Positions 1-5,761 of a DNA stretch of 5,761 nt are shown piece by piece; positions within the stretch are counted from its first letter, which is position 1, and each line of letters begins with the position of its first letter. The stretch is from the NCBI GenBank assembly GCA_023437285.1, contig JAEZGP010000525.1, positions 1 through 5,761 of the forward strand, given 5' to 3'. This DNA comes from Actinomycetes bacterium (GTDB lineage: Bacteria > Actinomycetota > Actinomycetes > Mycobacteriales > Micromonosporaceae). A program made the translations under genes and the position numbers. The notes beneath the pieces were generated by a model, which ran no database searches, was not told the origin of the DNA, and saw nothing but the letters and a program-made list of their open reading frames with translations.

Positions 1-21
1 CGGTACGGCCGCGTCAGTCCG

Positions 22-50
22 TTGAATCCACTGAGTCTATCTGGAAGCAT
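22..50 (+). promoter_or_regulatory. Candidate sigma-70-type promoter of the GH43 gene
   Basis: TTGAAT at 22-27 resembles a -35 box. After a 17-base spacer, AAGCAT at 45-50 matches the -10 consensus at only three positions. Transcription would start near 57, putting the palindrome at 67-80 just downstream, where a bound repressor could block initiation. The -35 is reasonable and the -10 poor, so the exact promoter is uncertain. Confidence 0.3.
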
Positions 51-66
51 TCGGCCGGGCCGCACG

Positions 67-80
67 TGTTAACGCTAACA
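67..80. promoter_or_regulatory. LacI-family operator-like palindrome
   Basis: The 14-mer TGTTAACGCTAACA is an inverted repeat in which six of seven base pairs match; only A72/C75 do not. It has the central CG and the TGTTA/TAACA arms typical of LacI-family operators in front of sugar-utilisation genes. It lies 186 bases upstream of the start codon of a secreted hemicellulase, which suggests repression relieved by a xylan- or arabinan-derived sugar. The regulator gene is not in this window. Confidence 0.62.
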
Positions 81-265
81 ACGATGGGCGTGAAAGGAAC
101 GAGTTATGAGGCAGCCGTCCCGCGAGGGCCGACGCTTCCGCCCGTCGACCCCGCCCCACTGTGGAGCACCGCCTGTCCGGCGCTCAACGAAGCCCACACA
201 TGGCCTGCCGACGCGAACACCCAGTCGCACCGGCGAGGCCGGGCACCCCCCAGGAAGGACTCTCC
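81..265 (+). other. Leader of the GH43 gene
   Basis: This stretch between the operator and the start codon holds no gene I can support. It contains a Shine-Dalgarno-like AAAGGA (93-98) before an ATG at 106, whose frame runs out of phase into the hydrolase gene to 444. A second frame ends in a TGA at 267-269 that overlaps the hydrolase ATG. Neither encodes a recognisable protein. The leader is unusually long for this kind of gene if transcription starts near 57. Confidence 0.4.
252..259 (+). promoter_or_regulatory. Ribosome binding site that fixes the GH43 start
   Basis: AGGAAGGA lies six bases before the ATG at 266. Translation from this ATG begins directly with a classic signal peptide, so it is chosen over the in-frame GTG at 161, which would add 35 residues ahead of the signal peptide. 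Confidence 0.85.
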
Positions 266-2314
266 ATGAAGCTCAACCACCAACGCCGCGTGCTGGCCGC
301 CGCGGTCGTTGCCGCGGTCACAGCCGCCGGGGTTATTACCGCGGTCGCCGCCCAAGCGGCGGTCGGCTGTCAGGTCACCTACGCCGTCAGCAGCCAATGG
401 GGCGGCGGGTTCGGCGCGAACGTGACTATCAACAACCTCGGTGACCCCGTGAACGGCTGGCAACTGACCTGGACCTTCGGCGCCGGGCAGACCATCACGC
501 AGCTCTGGAACGGCACCCCGTCGCAGTCCGGGTCGAACGTCACCGTCACCAACGCCAGCTACAACGGCGCCATCCCGACCGGGGGCAGCGTGAGCTTCGG
601 CTTCAACGGCTCCTGGAACGACGCCAGCAACCCGGTCCCGACCAATTTCGCCCTCAACGGCACGCCGTGCACCGGTGCGGTGTCCACCTCAGCGGCGCCC
701 ACCACGGCGGCGCCCACCAGCAGCGGCCCAACGACCGGCGGGCCGGTCACGAGCGCCCCGCCGACCACCCAAGCGCCGCAGACCAGCGCGGGGCCGACGA
801 CGGCCGGCCCGTGGCCCCCATCGTCGACGTTCAACAACCCGGTGTTGTGGGAGGACTTCGCGGACCTGGACATCATCCGGGTCGGGGACGTCTACTACGC
901 CTCCGCCTCGACGATGCACTACTCGCCCGGCGCGCCGGTACTGCGCTCGTACGACCTGGTCAACTGGGAGGTCGCCGGCCACTCGGTGCCCCGGCTGGAC
1001 TTCGACAACTCCGCCTACGACCTGACGGGGTCGCGGGCGTACGTCAAGGGCATCTGGGCCTCGGCGTTCAACTACCGCCGCTCCAACAGCACGTACTACT
1101 GGTTGGGGTGTGTGGAGTTCAACCGCACCTACGTCTACACGGCCAGCGCCCCGGACGGGAACTGGACCAAGCGGGCCCGGATCAACAACTGCTACTACGA
1201 CGCCGGTCTGCTCATCGACGACAACGACACCATGTACGTCGCCTACGGCAACGGCACGATCAGTGTGGCCCAGCTGTCCGCCGACGGGACCTCGCAGGTA
1301 CGCGCCCAGCAGGTGTTCACCACCCCGTCCAACGTAGGCACCCTGGAGGGCGCGCGGTTCTACAAGCGCAACGGCTACTACTACATCTGGCTGACCCGAC
1401 CCGCCAACGGCCAGTACGTACTGCGCTCCACCAGCCCGTGGGGACCCTACGAGATGCGCCAGGTCCTGCTCGACCTGCCCGGCCCGATCTCCGGCGGCGG
1501 CGTACCCCACCAGGGCGGCATGGTGCAAACCTCCGCCGGTGCGTGGTACTACCTGGCGTTCATCGACGCCTACCCCGGCGGCCGGGTCCCGGCACTCGCG
1601 CCGATCACCTGGTCGGGCGACTGGCCGGTGCTGCAGACCGTCAACGGCCGGTGGGGCGCCACCTACCCGAACCCGGTGGTGCCGCAACCGCCGCGGCAGG
1701 TGAGGCCACCTACGGGTACGGACACCTTCACCAGCCTGGGGCCGGAGTGGGAATGGAACCACAACCCCGACACCAGCAAGTTCAGCGTGGGCAACGGCCT
1801 GCGGCTGTCGACAGCGACGGTGACGACGGACCTCTACGCGGCGCGCAACACGCTCACGCACCGCATTCTGGGTCCGACGTCGACGGCGACGATCGAGCTG
1901 GACTACTCGCAGATGCGTGACGGGGACCGGGCCGGGCTGGCGATGCTGCGCGACTCGTCGGCGTGGATCGGCATCAAACGCGACAACGGCGCGACCCGGG
2001 TCGTCATGCAGAACGGGCTGGCCATGAACAGCAGTTGGGCCACGACCAACACCGGCTCCGAGGCCGGCTCGGCCAACGTGTCGGGCGGGCGGATCTGGCT
2101 GCGGGTCAAGGCCGACATCCGGCCCGGCAGTGGTCGGCAGGCCGTGTTCTCGTACTCCACCAACGGGTCCACGTTCACCAACCTCGGCCCCGGGTTCACC
2201 TTGAACAACGCGTGGCAGTTCTTCATGGGCTACCGGTACGGCATCTTCAACTACGCCACCAGCAGCCTCGGCGGGACTGTCACCGTGCCACAGTTCTCCA
2301 TGACCACTCCCTAG
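266..2314 (+). CDS. Secreted CBM2-GH43 hydrolase, likely beta-xylosidase/alpha-L-arabinofuranosidase
   Basis: A 682-residue secreted enzyme predicted to release xylose or arabinose from plant xylan side chains or oligosaccharides. Residues 1-31 form a signal peptide (R7-R8, alanine/valine-rich core, likely cleavage after AQA at 29-31). Residues 34-135 are a CBM2 module bounded by C35 and C135, with binding aromatics at W45, W81 and Y99. A Thr/Pro/Ser/Ala linker covers about 136-188. The GH43 five-bladed propeller spans about 190-475. By family pattern D200 (in DFADLDIIRVGD) is the general base, D312 (in YDAGLLID) the pKa modulator and E361 (in LEGARFYK) the general acid; H415 lies in the conserved HQGG motif. 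Residues about 484-682 resemble the beta-xylosidase C-terminal concanavalin-like domain. The general layout resembles GH43 subfamily 12 or a neighbour; the exact substrate cannot be read from sequence. The gene is preceded by a LacI-type operator and followed by its own terminator, so it looks monocistronic. Confidence 0.9.
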   Translation: MKLNHQRRVLAAAVVAAVTAAGVITAVAAQAAVGCQVTYAVSSQWGGGFGANVTINNLGDPVNGWQLTWTFGAGQTITQLWNGTPSQSGSNVTVTNASYNGAIPTGGSVSFGFNGSWNDASNPVPTNFALNGTPCTGAVSTSAAPTTAAPTSSGPTTGGPVTSAPPTTQAPQTSAGPTTAGPWPPSSTFNNPVLWEDFADLDIIRVGDVYYASASTMHYSPGAPVLRSYDLVNWEVAGHSVPRLDFDNSAYDLTGSRAYVKGIWASAFNYRRSNSTYYWLGCVEFNRTYVYTASAPDGNWTKRARINNCYYDAGLLIDDNDTMYVAYGNGTISVAQLSADGTSQVRAQQVFTTPSNVGTLEGARFYKRNGYYYIWLTRPANGQYVLRSTSPWGPYEMRQVLLDLPGPISGGGVPHQGGMVQTSAGAWYYLAFIDAYPGGRVPALAPITWSGDWPVLQTVNGRWGATYPNPVVPQPPRQVRPPTGTDTFTSLGPEWEWNHNPDTSKFSVGNGLRLSTATVTTDLYAARNTLTHRILGPTSTATIELDYSQMRDGDRAGLAMLRDSSAWIGIKRDNGATRVVMQNGLAMNSSWATTNTGSEAGSANVSGGRIWLRVKADIRPGSGRQAVFSYSTNGSTFTNLGPGFTLNNAWQFFMGYRYGIFNYATSSLGGTVTVPQFSMTTP

Positions 2315-2316
2315 GG

Positions 2317-2368
2317 GATCGGCCGGGGCGGCACCTTGCGCGGGAGCCCGCCCCGGCCGATCATTTTC
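2317..2368 (+). terminator. Rho-independent terminator of the GH43 gene
   Basis: A perfect 15-base inverted repeat (2317-2331 with 2348-2362) is separated by a 16-base loop and followed by ATTTTC. It begins three bases after the TAG stop. The very G/C-rich stem with a short T tract is a textbook intrinsic terminator. It should isolate the hydrolase transcript from the transporter gene downstream. Confidence 0.85.
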
Positions 2369-2418
2369 GGCCGGTTTCGCCAATTCGGTCACCGACCCGG
2401 ATCCGGGCCGCGAGACTG

Positions 2419-4461
2419 GTGATCGTGGCGAGCGCGGCGCTCACTGACGCAGGCGTCGGCGCGCCGGTGTCGTTGAGCCGGCGCCAGACGAACGTCATCT
2501 TCGCCGCGATCACCCTCGGCCTGCTGCTGGCCGCCCTCGACGCGACGATCGTGTCGACGGCCCTGCCGACCATCGTGGCGGATCTGGGCAGCGCCGGGCA
2601 CATGTCCTGGGTCGTCACCGCCTACCTGCTCGCCGAGACGGTCGCGACCGTGCTGACCGGCAAGTTCGGCGACATGTTCGGTCGCAAGACCATCTTCCAG
2701 CTCAGCGCCGTGATCTTCGTGGGCGGCTCGATCGTGTGCGGCGTCGCGCAGGACATGATCATGCTGATCGTGGCCCGCGCGGTGCAGGGCATCGGCGCGG
2801 GCGGCCTCATGGTCACCGCGATGGCCCTGATCGCCGACGTGATCCCGCTGCGCGAACGCGGGCGTTACCAGGGCGCGCTCGGCGCGGTCTTCGGCATCAC
2901 CACGGTCGTCGGCCCCACCCTGGGCGGCCTGTTCACCGACCACCTCACCTGGCGGTGGGTCTTCTACATCAACGTGCCGCTGGCGATCGTGATGCTCGCG
3001 GTTACCGCCGTGGCCGTACCGAAGGTGCGGGCGACGGTCCACCCGATCATCGACTACGTCGGCATCGCCCTGGTCTCGGTCGGCGCGTCCGGCATGATCC
3101 TCGCGCTGTCGTGGGCCGGCAACGAGTACCCGTGGAGCTCGCCGGTCATCATCGGCCTGTTCGCCGTGTCGGTCGTGCTGCTGGCGGCGTTCGTGCTCGT
3201 CGAGCGGCGGGCGACCGAGCCGATGTTGCCCATGCGGTTGTTCCGCAACTCGGTGTTCACCGTGTGCTCGATCCTGAGCTTCATCGTCGGCTTCGCGTTG
3301 CTGGGCGTCATGACGTTCCTGCCGACCTACCTGCAGTTCGTCGACGGCGTGTCGGCCACCGCGTCGGGCCTGCGGTTGCTGCCGCTCGTCGTCGGCCTGT
3401 TCATCACGTCCCTGCTGTCCGGCGCGCTGATCAGCCGTACGGGTCGGTACCGGGTGTTTCCCATCGTGGGCTGCGCCATCATGGCCGTCGGCCTGTGGCT
3501 CATGTCGACGATGGGCCCGCAGACGGGCTTCTGGGTCGAGTCGGCCTACATGTTCACCCTGGGCCTGGGCATCGGCCTGTCGATGCAGGTGCTCACCATC
3601 GCCGTGCAGAACACCGTGCGCTACGCCGACCTGGGCACCGCGACCTCCGGCGTCACGTTCTTCCGTACGCTGGGCAGCGCGTTCGGTACGGCCGTGTTCG
3701 GCAGCCTGTTCACCAACCAGCTGACCCCCGCCCTCAAATCGGCCATGGCCCAGCTGCCCGGCGTGCCGCCCGTGGCCGCGCAGAACCCCGAGGCGCTGCA
3801 ACGGTTGCCCGCCGAACTGCGGGCGCCGATCGAGGCCGCGTACGCCGACAGCATCGGGTACGTGTTCCGGTGGGTCGTACCCGTTGCCCTGCTCGGCTTC
3901 GTCGTGGCGCTGTTCCTGAAGGAGGTGCCGCTGCGTGACGCGGCCCGCGAGGCGGCCACCGATGTCGGCGACGCGTTCTCCGCCCCCATGTCCGATGACC
4001 GGGTGGACCAGCTCGAACGCGCGATCGGCGAGACCGTCCGCCGCGAGCTGGGCGACCGCGCCTTCCTCGCGCGCATGCTGGCCGACGCCGGCGGCAACGT
4101 CACCCCGGCGCAGGCGTGGGGACTGGCCCAGATCCACCTGTTCATCACCGTCCGGGGGCACGCCGACCTGGCCGACATCGCCCACCGGTTCCGCCTGCCG
4201 CCGGAGGTCCTGCAGCCCGTGTTCGACGACCTGCGTCAGGCCGGACTGGTCCGGCTGGACGGCACCGAGATCACGTTGACGCCGGCCGGCCACGCGCGGC
4301 TCGACCAGTTGCGGGCCGCGTGGCGGCACTGGCTCGACGCGCACCTCGACGACTGGACCTTCGGCGACCCCACCGACAGCGCGCTGCTCGACCGTGCCCT
4401 CAACAAGATCGCCAACCGCCTCGTCAACGAGGAGGCCCACCGCGTGGCCGTCGCGTCCTGA
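2419..4461 (+). CDS. DHA2 (EmrB/QacA) MFS efflux transporter with C-terminal MarR-like winged helix
   Basis: From GTG 2419 this is a 680-residue inner-membrane protein, predicted to export drugs or toxic metabolites by proton antiport. Residues about 24-500 carry 14 hydrophobic segments. Family motifs are visible: LDATIVSTALP at 40-50, loop 2-3 motif GKFGDMFGRK at 81-90, R120 in RAVQGIG, and antiporter motif C with GPTLGG at 165-170. A long polar loop at about 431-478 precedes the last helix. About 180 cytoplasmic residues follow, instead of the usual short tail: helices from about 528, then a winged helix at about 582-635 (DLADIAHRF, LRQAGLV, ITLTPAGHARL) and a closing helical part to about 675. 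This resembles a MarR monomer. Similar tails recur in actinobacterial DHA2 proteins, as far as I know. The start is uncertain: GTG 2419, GTG 2425, GTG 2467 and TTG 2473 are all in frame and none has a good ribosome binding site. The substrate is unknown. Confidence 0.9.
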   Translation: MIVASAALTDAGVGAPVSLSRRQTNVIFAAITLGLLLAALDATIVSTALPTIVADLGSAGHMSWVVTAYLLAETVATVLTGKFGDMFGRKTIFQLSAVIFVGGSIVCGVAQDMIMLIVARAVQGIGAGGLMVTAMALIADVIPLRERGRYQGALGAVFGITTVVGPTLGGLFTDHLTWRWVFYINVPLAIVMLAVTAVAVPKVRATVHPIIDYVGIALVSVGASGMILALSWAGNEYPWSSPVIIGLFAVSVVLLAAFVLVERRATEPMLPMRLFRNSVFTVCSILSFIVGFALLGVMTFLPTYLQFVDGVSATASGLRLLPLVVGLFITSLLSGALISRTGRYRVFPIVGCAIMAVGLWLMSTMGPQTGFWVESAYMFTLGLGIGLSMQVLTIAVQNTVRYADLGTATSGVTFFRTLGSAFGTAVFGSLFTNQLTPALKSAMAQLPGVPPVAAQNPEALQRLPAELRAPIEAAYADSIGYVFRWVVPVALLGFVVALFLKEVPLRDAAREAATDVGDAFSAPMSDDRVDQLERAIGETVRRELGDRAFLARMLADAGGNVTPAQAWGLAQIHLFITVRGHADLADIAHRFRLPPEVLQPVFDDLRQAGLVRLDGTEITLTPAGHARLDQLRAAWRHWLDAHLDDWTFGDPTDSALLDRALNKIANRLVNEEAHRVAVAS

Positions 4462-4470
4462 CCGGCGGGC

Positions 4471-4476
4471 TACCGT
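4471..4476 (+). promoter_or_regulatory. -10 element of a probable leaderless promoter
   Basis: TACCGT fits the actinobacterial TANNNT -10 pattern and ends six bases before the ATG at 4483. That is the spacing expected if transcription starts on the A of the start codon. The purine-rich GGAGGG between them (4477-4482) touches the ATG directly, too close to act as a normal ribosome binding site. No good -35 is visible, as is common for this promoter class. Confidence 0.5.
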
Positions 4477-4482
4477 GGAGGG

Positions 4483-4863
4483 ATGCCTTACCGGGTACTG
4501 GTCGCGGCCGTCCTGGTGGCGCACTTCGCCTTCCTGGCGTACGTGGTGTTCGGCGGTTTCCTGACCTGGCGGTGGCCGAGGGCGATCTGGCCCCACCTGG
4601 TCGCCGTCGGCTGGGGCGTCCTGGTGGTTGCCGCGTCCCTGGACTGCCCGCTCACCTGGGCGGAGAACTGGGCCCGCCGCCGCGCCGGTGACACCCCGCT
4701 GGCGGGCGGCTTCATCGACACGTACATCCAGGGCATCATCTACCCGGCCCGCTACCTGACCGAGGTCCGCGCGCTGTGCGTCCTGATCGTGCTGGCCTCC
4801 TGGACGGGCGGCTACGTCCGGTGGCGGCGCCGCCGGACCGCCGCCGAAAGGGCACCCGTCTAG
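4483..4863 (+). CDS. DUF2784 family small membrane protein
   Basis: A 126-residue integral membrane protein of unknown function. I recognise the DUF2784 pattern: an N-terminal hydrophobic helix with a buried histidine (H14, in LVAHFAFLAYVVFGG), a second helix beginning near H38, the signature CPLTWAENW at 55-63, then GFIDTYI at 76-82 and YP at 87-88, and a final helix at about 95-113. A basic tail (RWRRRR from 113) suggests a cytoplasmic C-terminus. The length is normal for the family. It starts 21 bases after the transporter stop, so read-through is possible, but the -10 hexamer in that gap suggests its own leaderless transcript. The conserved histidines and the Cys-Pro-Leu-Thr motif hint at a ligand or redox site, but no function is established. 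Confidence 0.88.
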   Translation: MPYRVLVAAVLVAHFAFLAYVVFGGFLTWRWPRAIWPHLVAVGWGVLVVAASLDCPLTWAENWARRRAGDTPLAGGFIDTYIQGIIYPARYLTEVRALCVLIVLASWTGGYVRWRRRRTAAERAPV

Positions 4864-4871
4864 CAGCCGAT

Positions 4872-4909
4872 CATCGTACGGCGCACGCCCGGCGGTGCGC
4901 CGTACGATG
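4872..4909 (+). terminator. Perfect 15-bp inverted repeat, probable terminator and possible operator
   Basis: Arms at 4872-4886 and 4895-4909 are perfectly complementary around the 8-base loop GCCCGGCG. The repeat begins nine bases after the DUF2784 stop, a typical terminator position. No T tract follows, so it would be the U-poor hairpin type seen in actinobacteria. Because the right arm also contains the hexamer TACGAT, it could instead, or as well, be a regulator-binding site over the promoter of the next gene. Confidence 0.6.
4903..4908 (+). promoter_or_regulatory. Candidate -10 element for the DUF4328 gene
   Basis: TACGAT fits TANNNT and would start transcription near 4915, giving a leader of about 24 bases that contains the ribosome binding site at 4927-4931. 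No convincing -35 lies upstream. The hexamer sits inside the right arm of the inverted repeat, and the mirror copy in the left arm faces the other way, so a chance match is possible. Confidence 0.35.
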
Positions 4910-4926
4910 TCGTGCCGTCGATCTCC

Positions 4927-4931
4927 GGGAG
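4927..4931 (+). promoter_or_regulatory. Ribosome binding site of the DUF4328 gene
   Basis: GGGAG lies seven bases before the ATG at 4939. It supports this start, which also places the zinc-ribbon cysteines right at the N-terminus, as usual for such proteins. Confidence 0.65.
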
Positions 4932-4938
4932 CCCCGAT

Positions 4939-5761
4939 ATGCCCTGCCCCAACTGTGGAAACGCGATCTCCGCTGGGCATGTGCGGTGCCCGTACTGCCA
5001 GACGATGCTGGGCTTCGACGTGCCGGACCCGCCCGCCGCCGGCCTCCTGCCGTACGCGCGCGTCCACGCCGTGCGCGGGCTGGGCATCGCCGCGACGGTG
5101 CTTGTCGGCGCCACGGGCGTGCTCACCGCCGCGCTGCAGCTCGTCCTCGCCGACGTCGTCTACCTGCTGGGCGCCTATGACGACATCGCCTTCTGGATGT
5201 CCGTGGTCCTCGCCGCGCTCGTCGTGAGCGTCTGCGCCCTCGTGGTGGAGATCGTGTGGCTCTACCGCGCCCGGTCGAACGTCGACGCGTTCATCGGGTC
5301 CCGGCCACGGTGGAGCGTGGGCTGGACGATCGGCGCCTTCTTCATCCCGATCGCGGGCGTGGTCATCGTCGCGCTGGTCATGGCGGACGTCGCCCGCAAC
5401 AGCGTGCGGGACTCGCGGGTGGCCACGGTCGTGCGCATGCTGTGGGTCATGGCCGCCGCCCGGCTCATCGGCGCCTGCGGCGGCGCTGTGATCAGCGCCA
5501 GCATGGTGGACAACGCGGTAGGCAGGTCGGACGTCAACGCGGGTGACTGGCTGGCTGTCGTGATGGGCGTCGTGGCCACCGGTCTTGAGATCACGGTCAT
5601 CTACCTCATCACCGTCGACCAGCACGCCCGCATCAGCACGGCGTCGGTCTCGGCATACGCGGAGCCCGGCCCCGCGCGGTCACCGTTTCCCGCGCCACTG
5701 CCGCCCGGCGACGGCACACCGCTGCCGGCCGCCGATGCGCCGTCGGCGCCCGCCGCCGCGC
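4939..5761 (+). CDS. Zinc-ribbon DUF4328 membrane protein, 3' end outside the window
   Basis: The frame is open from ATG 4939 to the window edge, giving 274 codons without a stop. It begins with a zinc ribbon, CPNC at 3-6 and CPYC at 17-20, with a ten-residue spacer. A membrane region of about five hydrophobic segments follows: roughly 47-77, 85-109, 127-150, 163-188 and 203-226. The centre shows the DUF4328 pattern, WLYRARSNVDAF at 107-118 then WSVGWTIGAFFIPIAGVVI at 125-143. From about 242 the chain becomes proline/alanine-rich and likely disordered, and is cut by the window end. The family has no known function; a zinc ribbon fused to transmembrane segments suggests a cytoplasmic protein- or nucleic-acid-binding head on a membrane anchor, which is inference. 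Its own ribosome binding site and the inverted repeat upstream suggest a separate transcription unit. Confidence 0.85.
   Translation, partial: MPCPNCGNAISAGHVRCPYCQTMLGFDVPDPPAAGLLPYARVHAVRGLGIAATVLVGATGVLTAALQLVLADVVYLLGAYDDIAFWMSVVLAALVVSVCALVVEIVWLYRARSNVDAFIGSRPRWSVGWTIGAFFIPIAGVVIVALVMADVARNSVRDSRVATVVRMLWVMAAARLIGACGGAVISASMVDNAVGRSDVNAGDWLAVVMGVVATGLEITVIYLITVDQHARISTASVSAYAEPGPARSPFPAPLPPGDGTPLPAADAPSAPAAA

Noticed and set aside
161..265. GTG at 161 as an upstream start for the hydrolase
   Set aside because: It would put 35 polar residues before the signal peptide, while ATG 266 has a strong ribosome binding site and begins right at the signal peptide.
66..269. Leader frame whose stop overlaps the hydrolase ATG as ATGA
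   Set aside because: The overlap looks like translational coupling, but the frame has no ribosome binding site at GTG 66 or ATG 84 and no recognisable product.
677..820. Thr/Pro/Ser/Ala-coding repeat-like stretch
   Set aside because: It is an ordinary interdomain linker of a secreted CBM2 enzyme, not a mobile or CRISPR-like repeat.
689..2392. A 567-codon minus-strand open frame opposite the hydrolase gene
   Set aside because: Same GC-driven shadow effect; the product is repetitive Val/Gly/Arg-rich sequence, while the plus strand has GH43 catalytic motifs.
1963..2418. Transporter frame extended upstream into the hydrolase gene
   Set aside because: The extension crosses the terminator, encodes Arg/His/Gln-rich out-of-frame sequence and is absent from MFS N-termini in general.
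2389..5625. A 1078-codon open frame on the minus strand spanning three plus-strand genes
   Set aside because: Its product is an Asp/His/Gly/Arg-rich low-complexity chain with no domain. It mirrors the plus-strand genes, where stop codons on the opposite strand are rare because of high GC. The plus-strand genes have clear family motifs.

Overview
The window is very GC-rich, strongly G/C-ending at third codon positions, and every convincing gene lies on the plus strand. A secreted CBM2-containing glycoside hydrolase, a DHA2 transporter with a C-terminal winged-helix domain, and DUF2784 and DUF4328 membrane proteins together point to a high-GC actinobacterium. The Thr/Pro/Ser linker and CBM2 style would fit Micromonosporaceae, but that placement is inference.

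Layout: (1) Bases 1-265 are the control region and leader of a polysaccharide-degrading enzyme gene. They hold a near-perfect LacI-type operator (67-80), a weak candidate promoter (22-50) and a strong ribosome binding site (252-259). (2) Bases 266-2314 encode a secreted CBM2 + GH43 + beta-sandwich hydrolase, probably a beta-xylosidase or alpha-L-arabinofuranosidase acting on plant arabinoxylan. A strong hairpin terminator (2317-2368) closes this unit. (3) Bases about 2419-4461 encode a 14-helix DHA2/EmrB-QacA drug-efflux-type MFS protein carrying a cytoplasmic MarR-like winged-helix domain. (4) Bases 4483-4863 encode a small DUF2784 membrane protein that appears to have its own leaderless promoter. 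(5) A perfect 15-bp inverted repeat (4872-4909) with an embedded -10-like hexamer separates it from (6) a zinc-ribbon + DUF4328 membrane protein starting at 4939, which is still open at the window edge.

The hydrolase looks like a self-contained, sugar-regulated transcription unit. The following genes face the same way but show no clear shared pathway: an exporter and two membrane proteins of unknown function. No RNA genes, CRISPR arrays, insertion sequences or attachment sites were seen. The most interesting items are the transporter-regulator fusion, whose winged helix lacks the usual MarR DNA-contact residues, the LacI-type operator, and the two promoter/palindrome arrangements in the short gaps around the DUF2784 gene.
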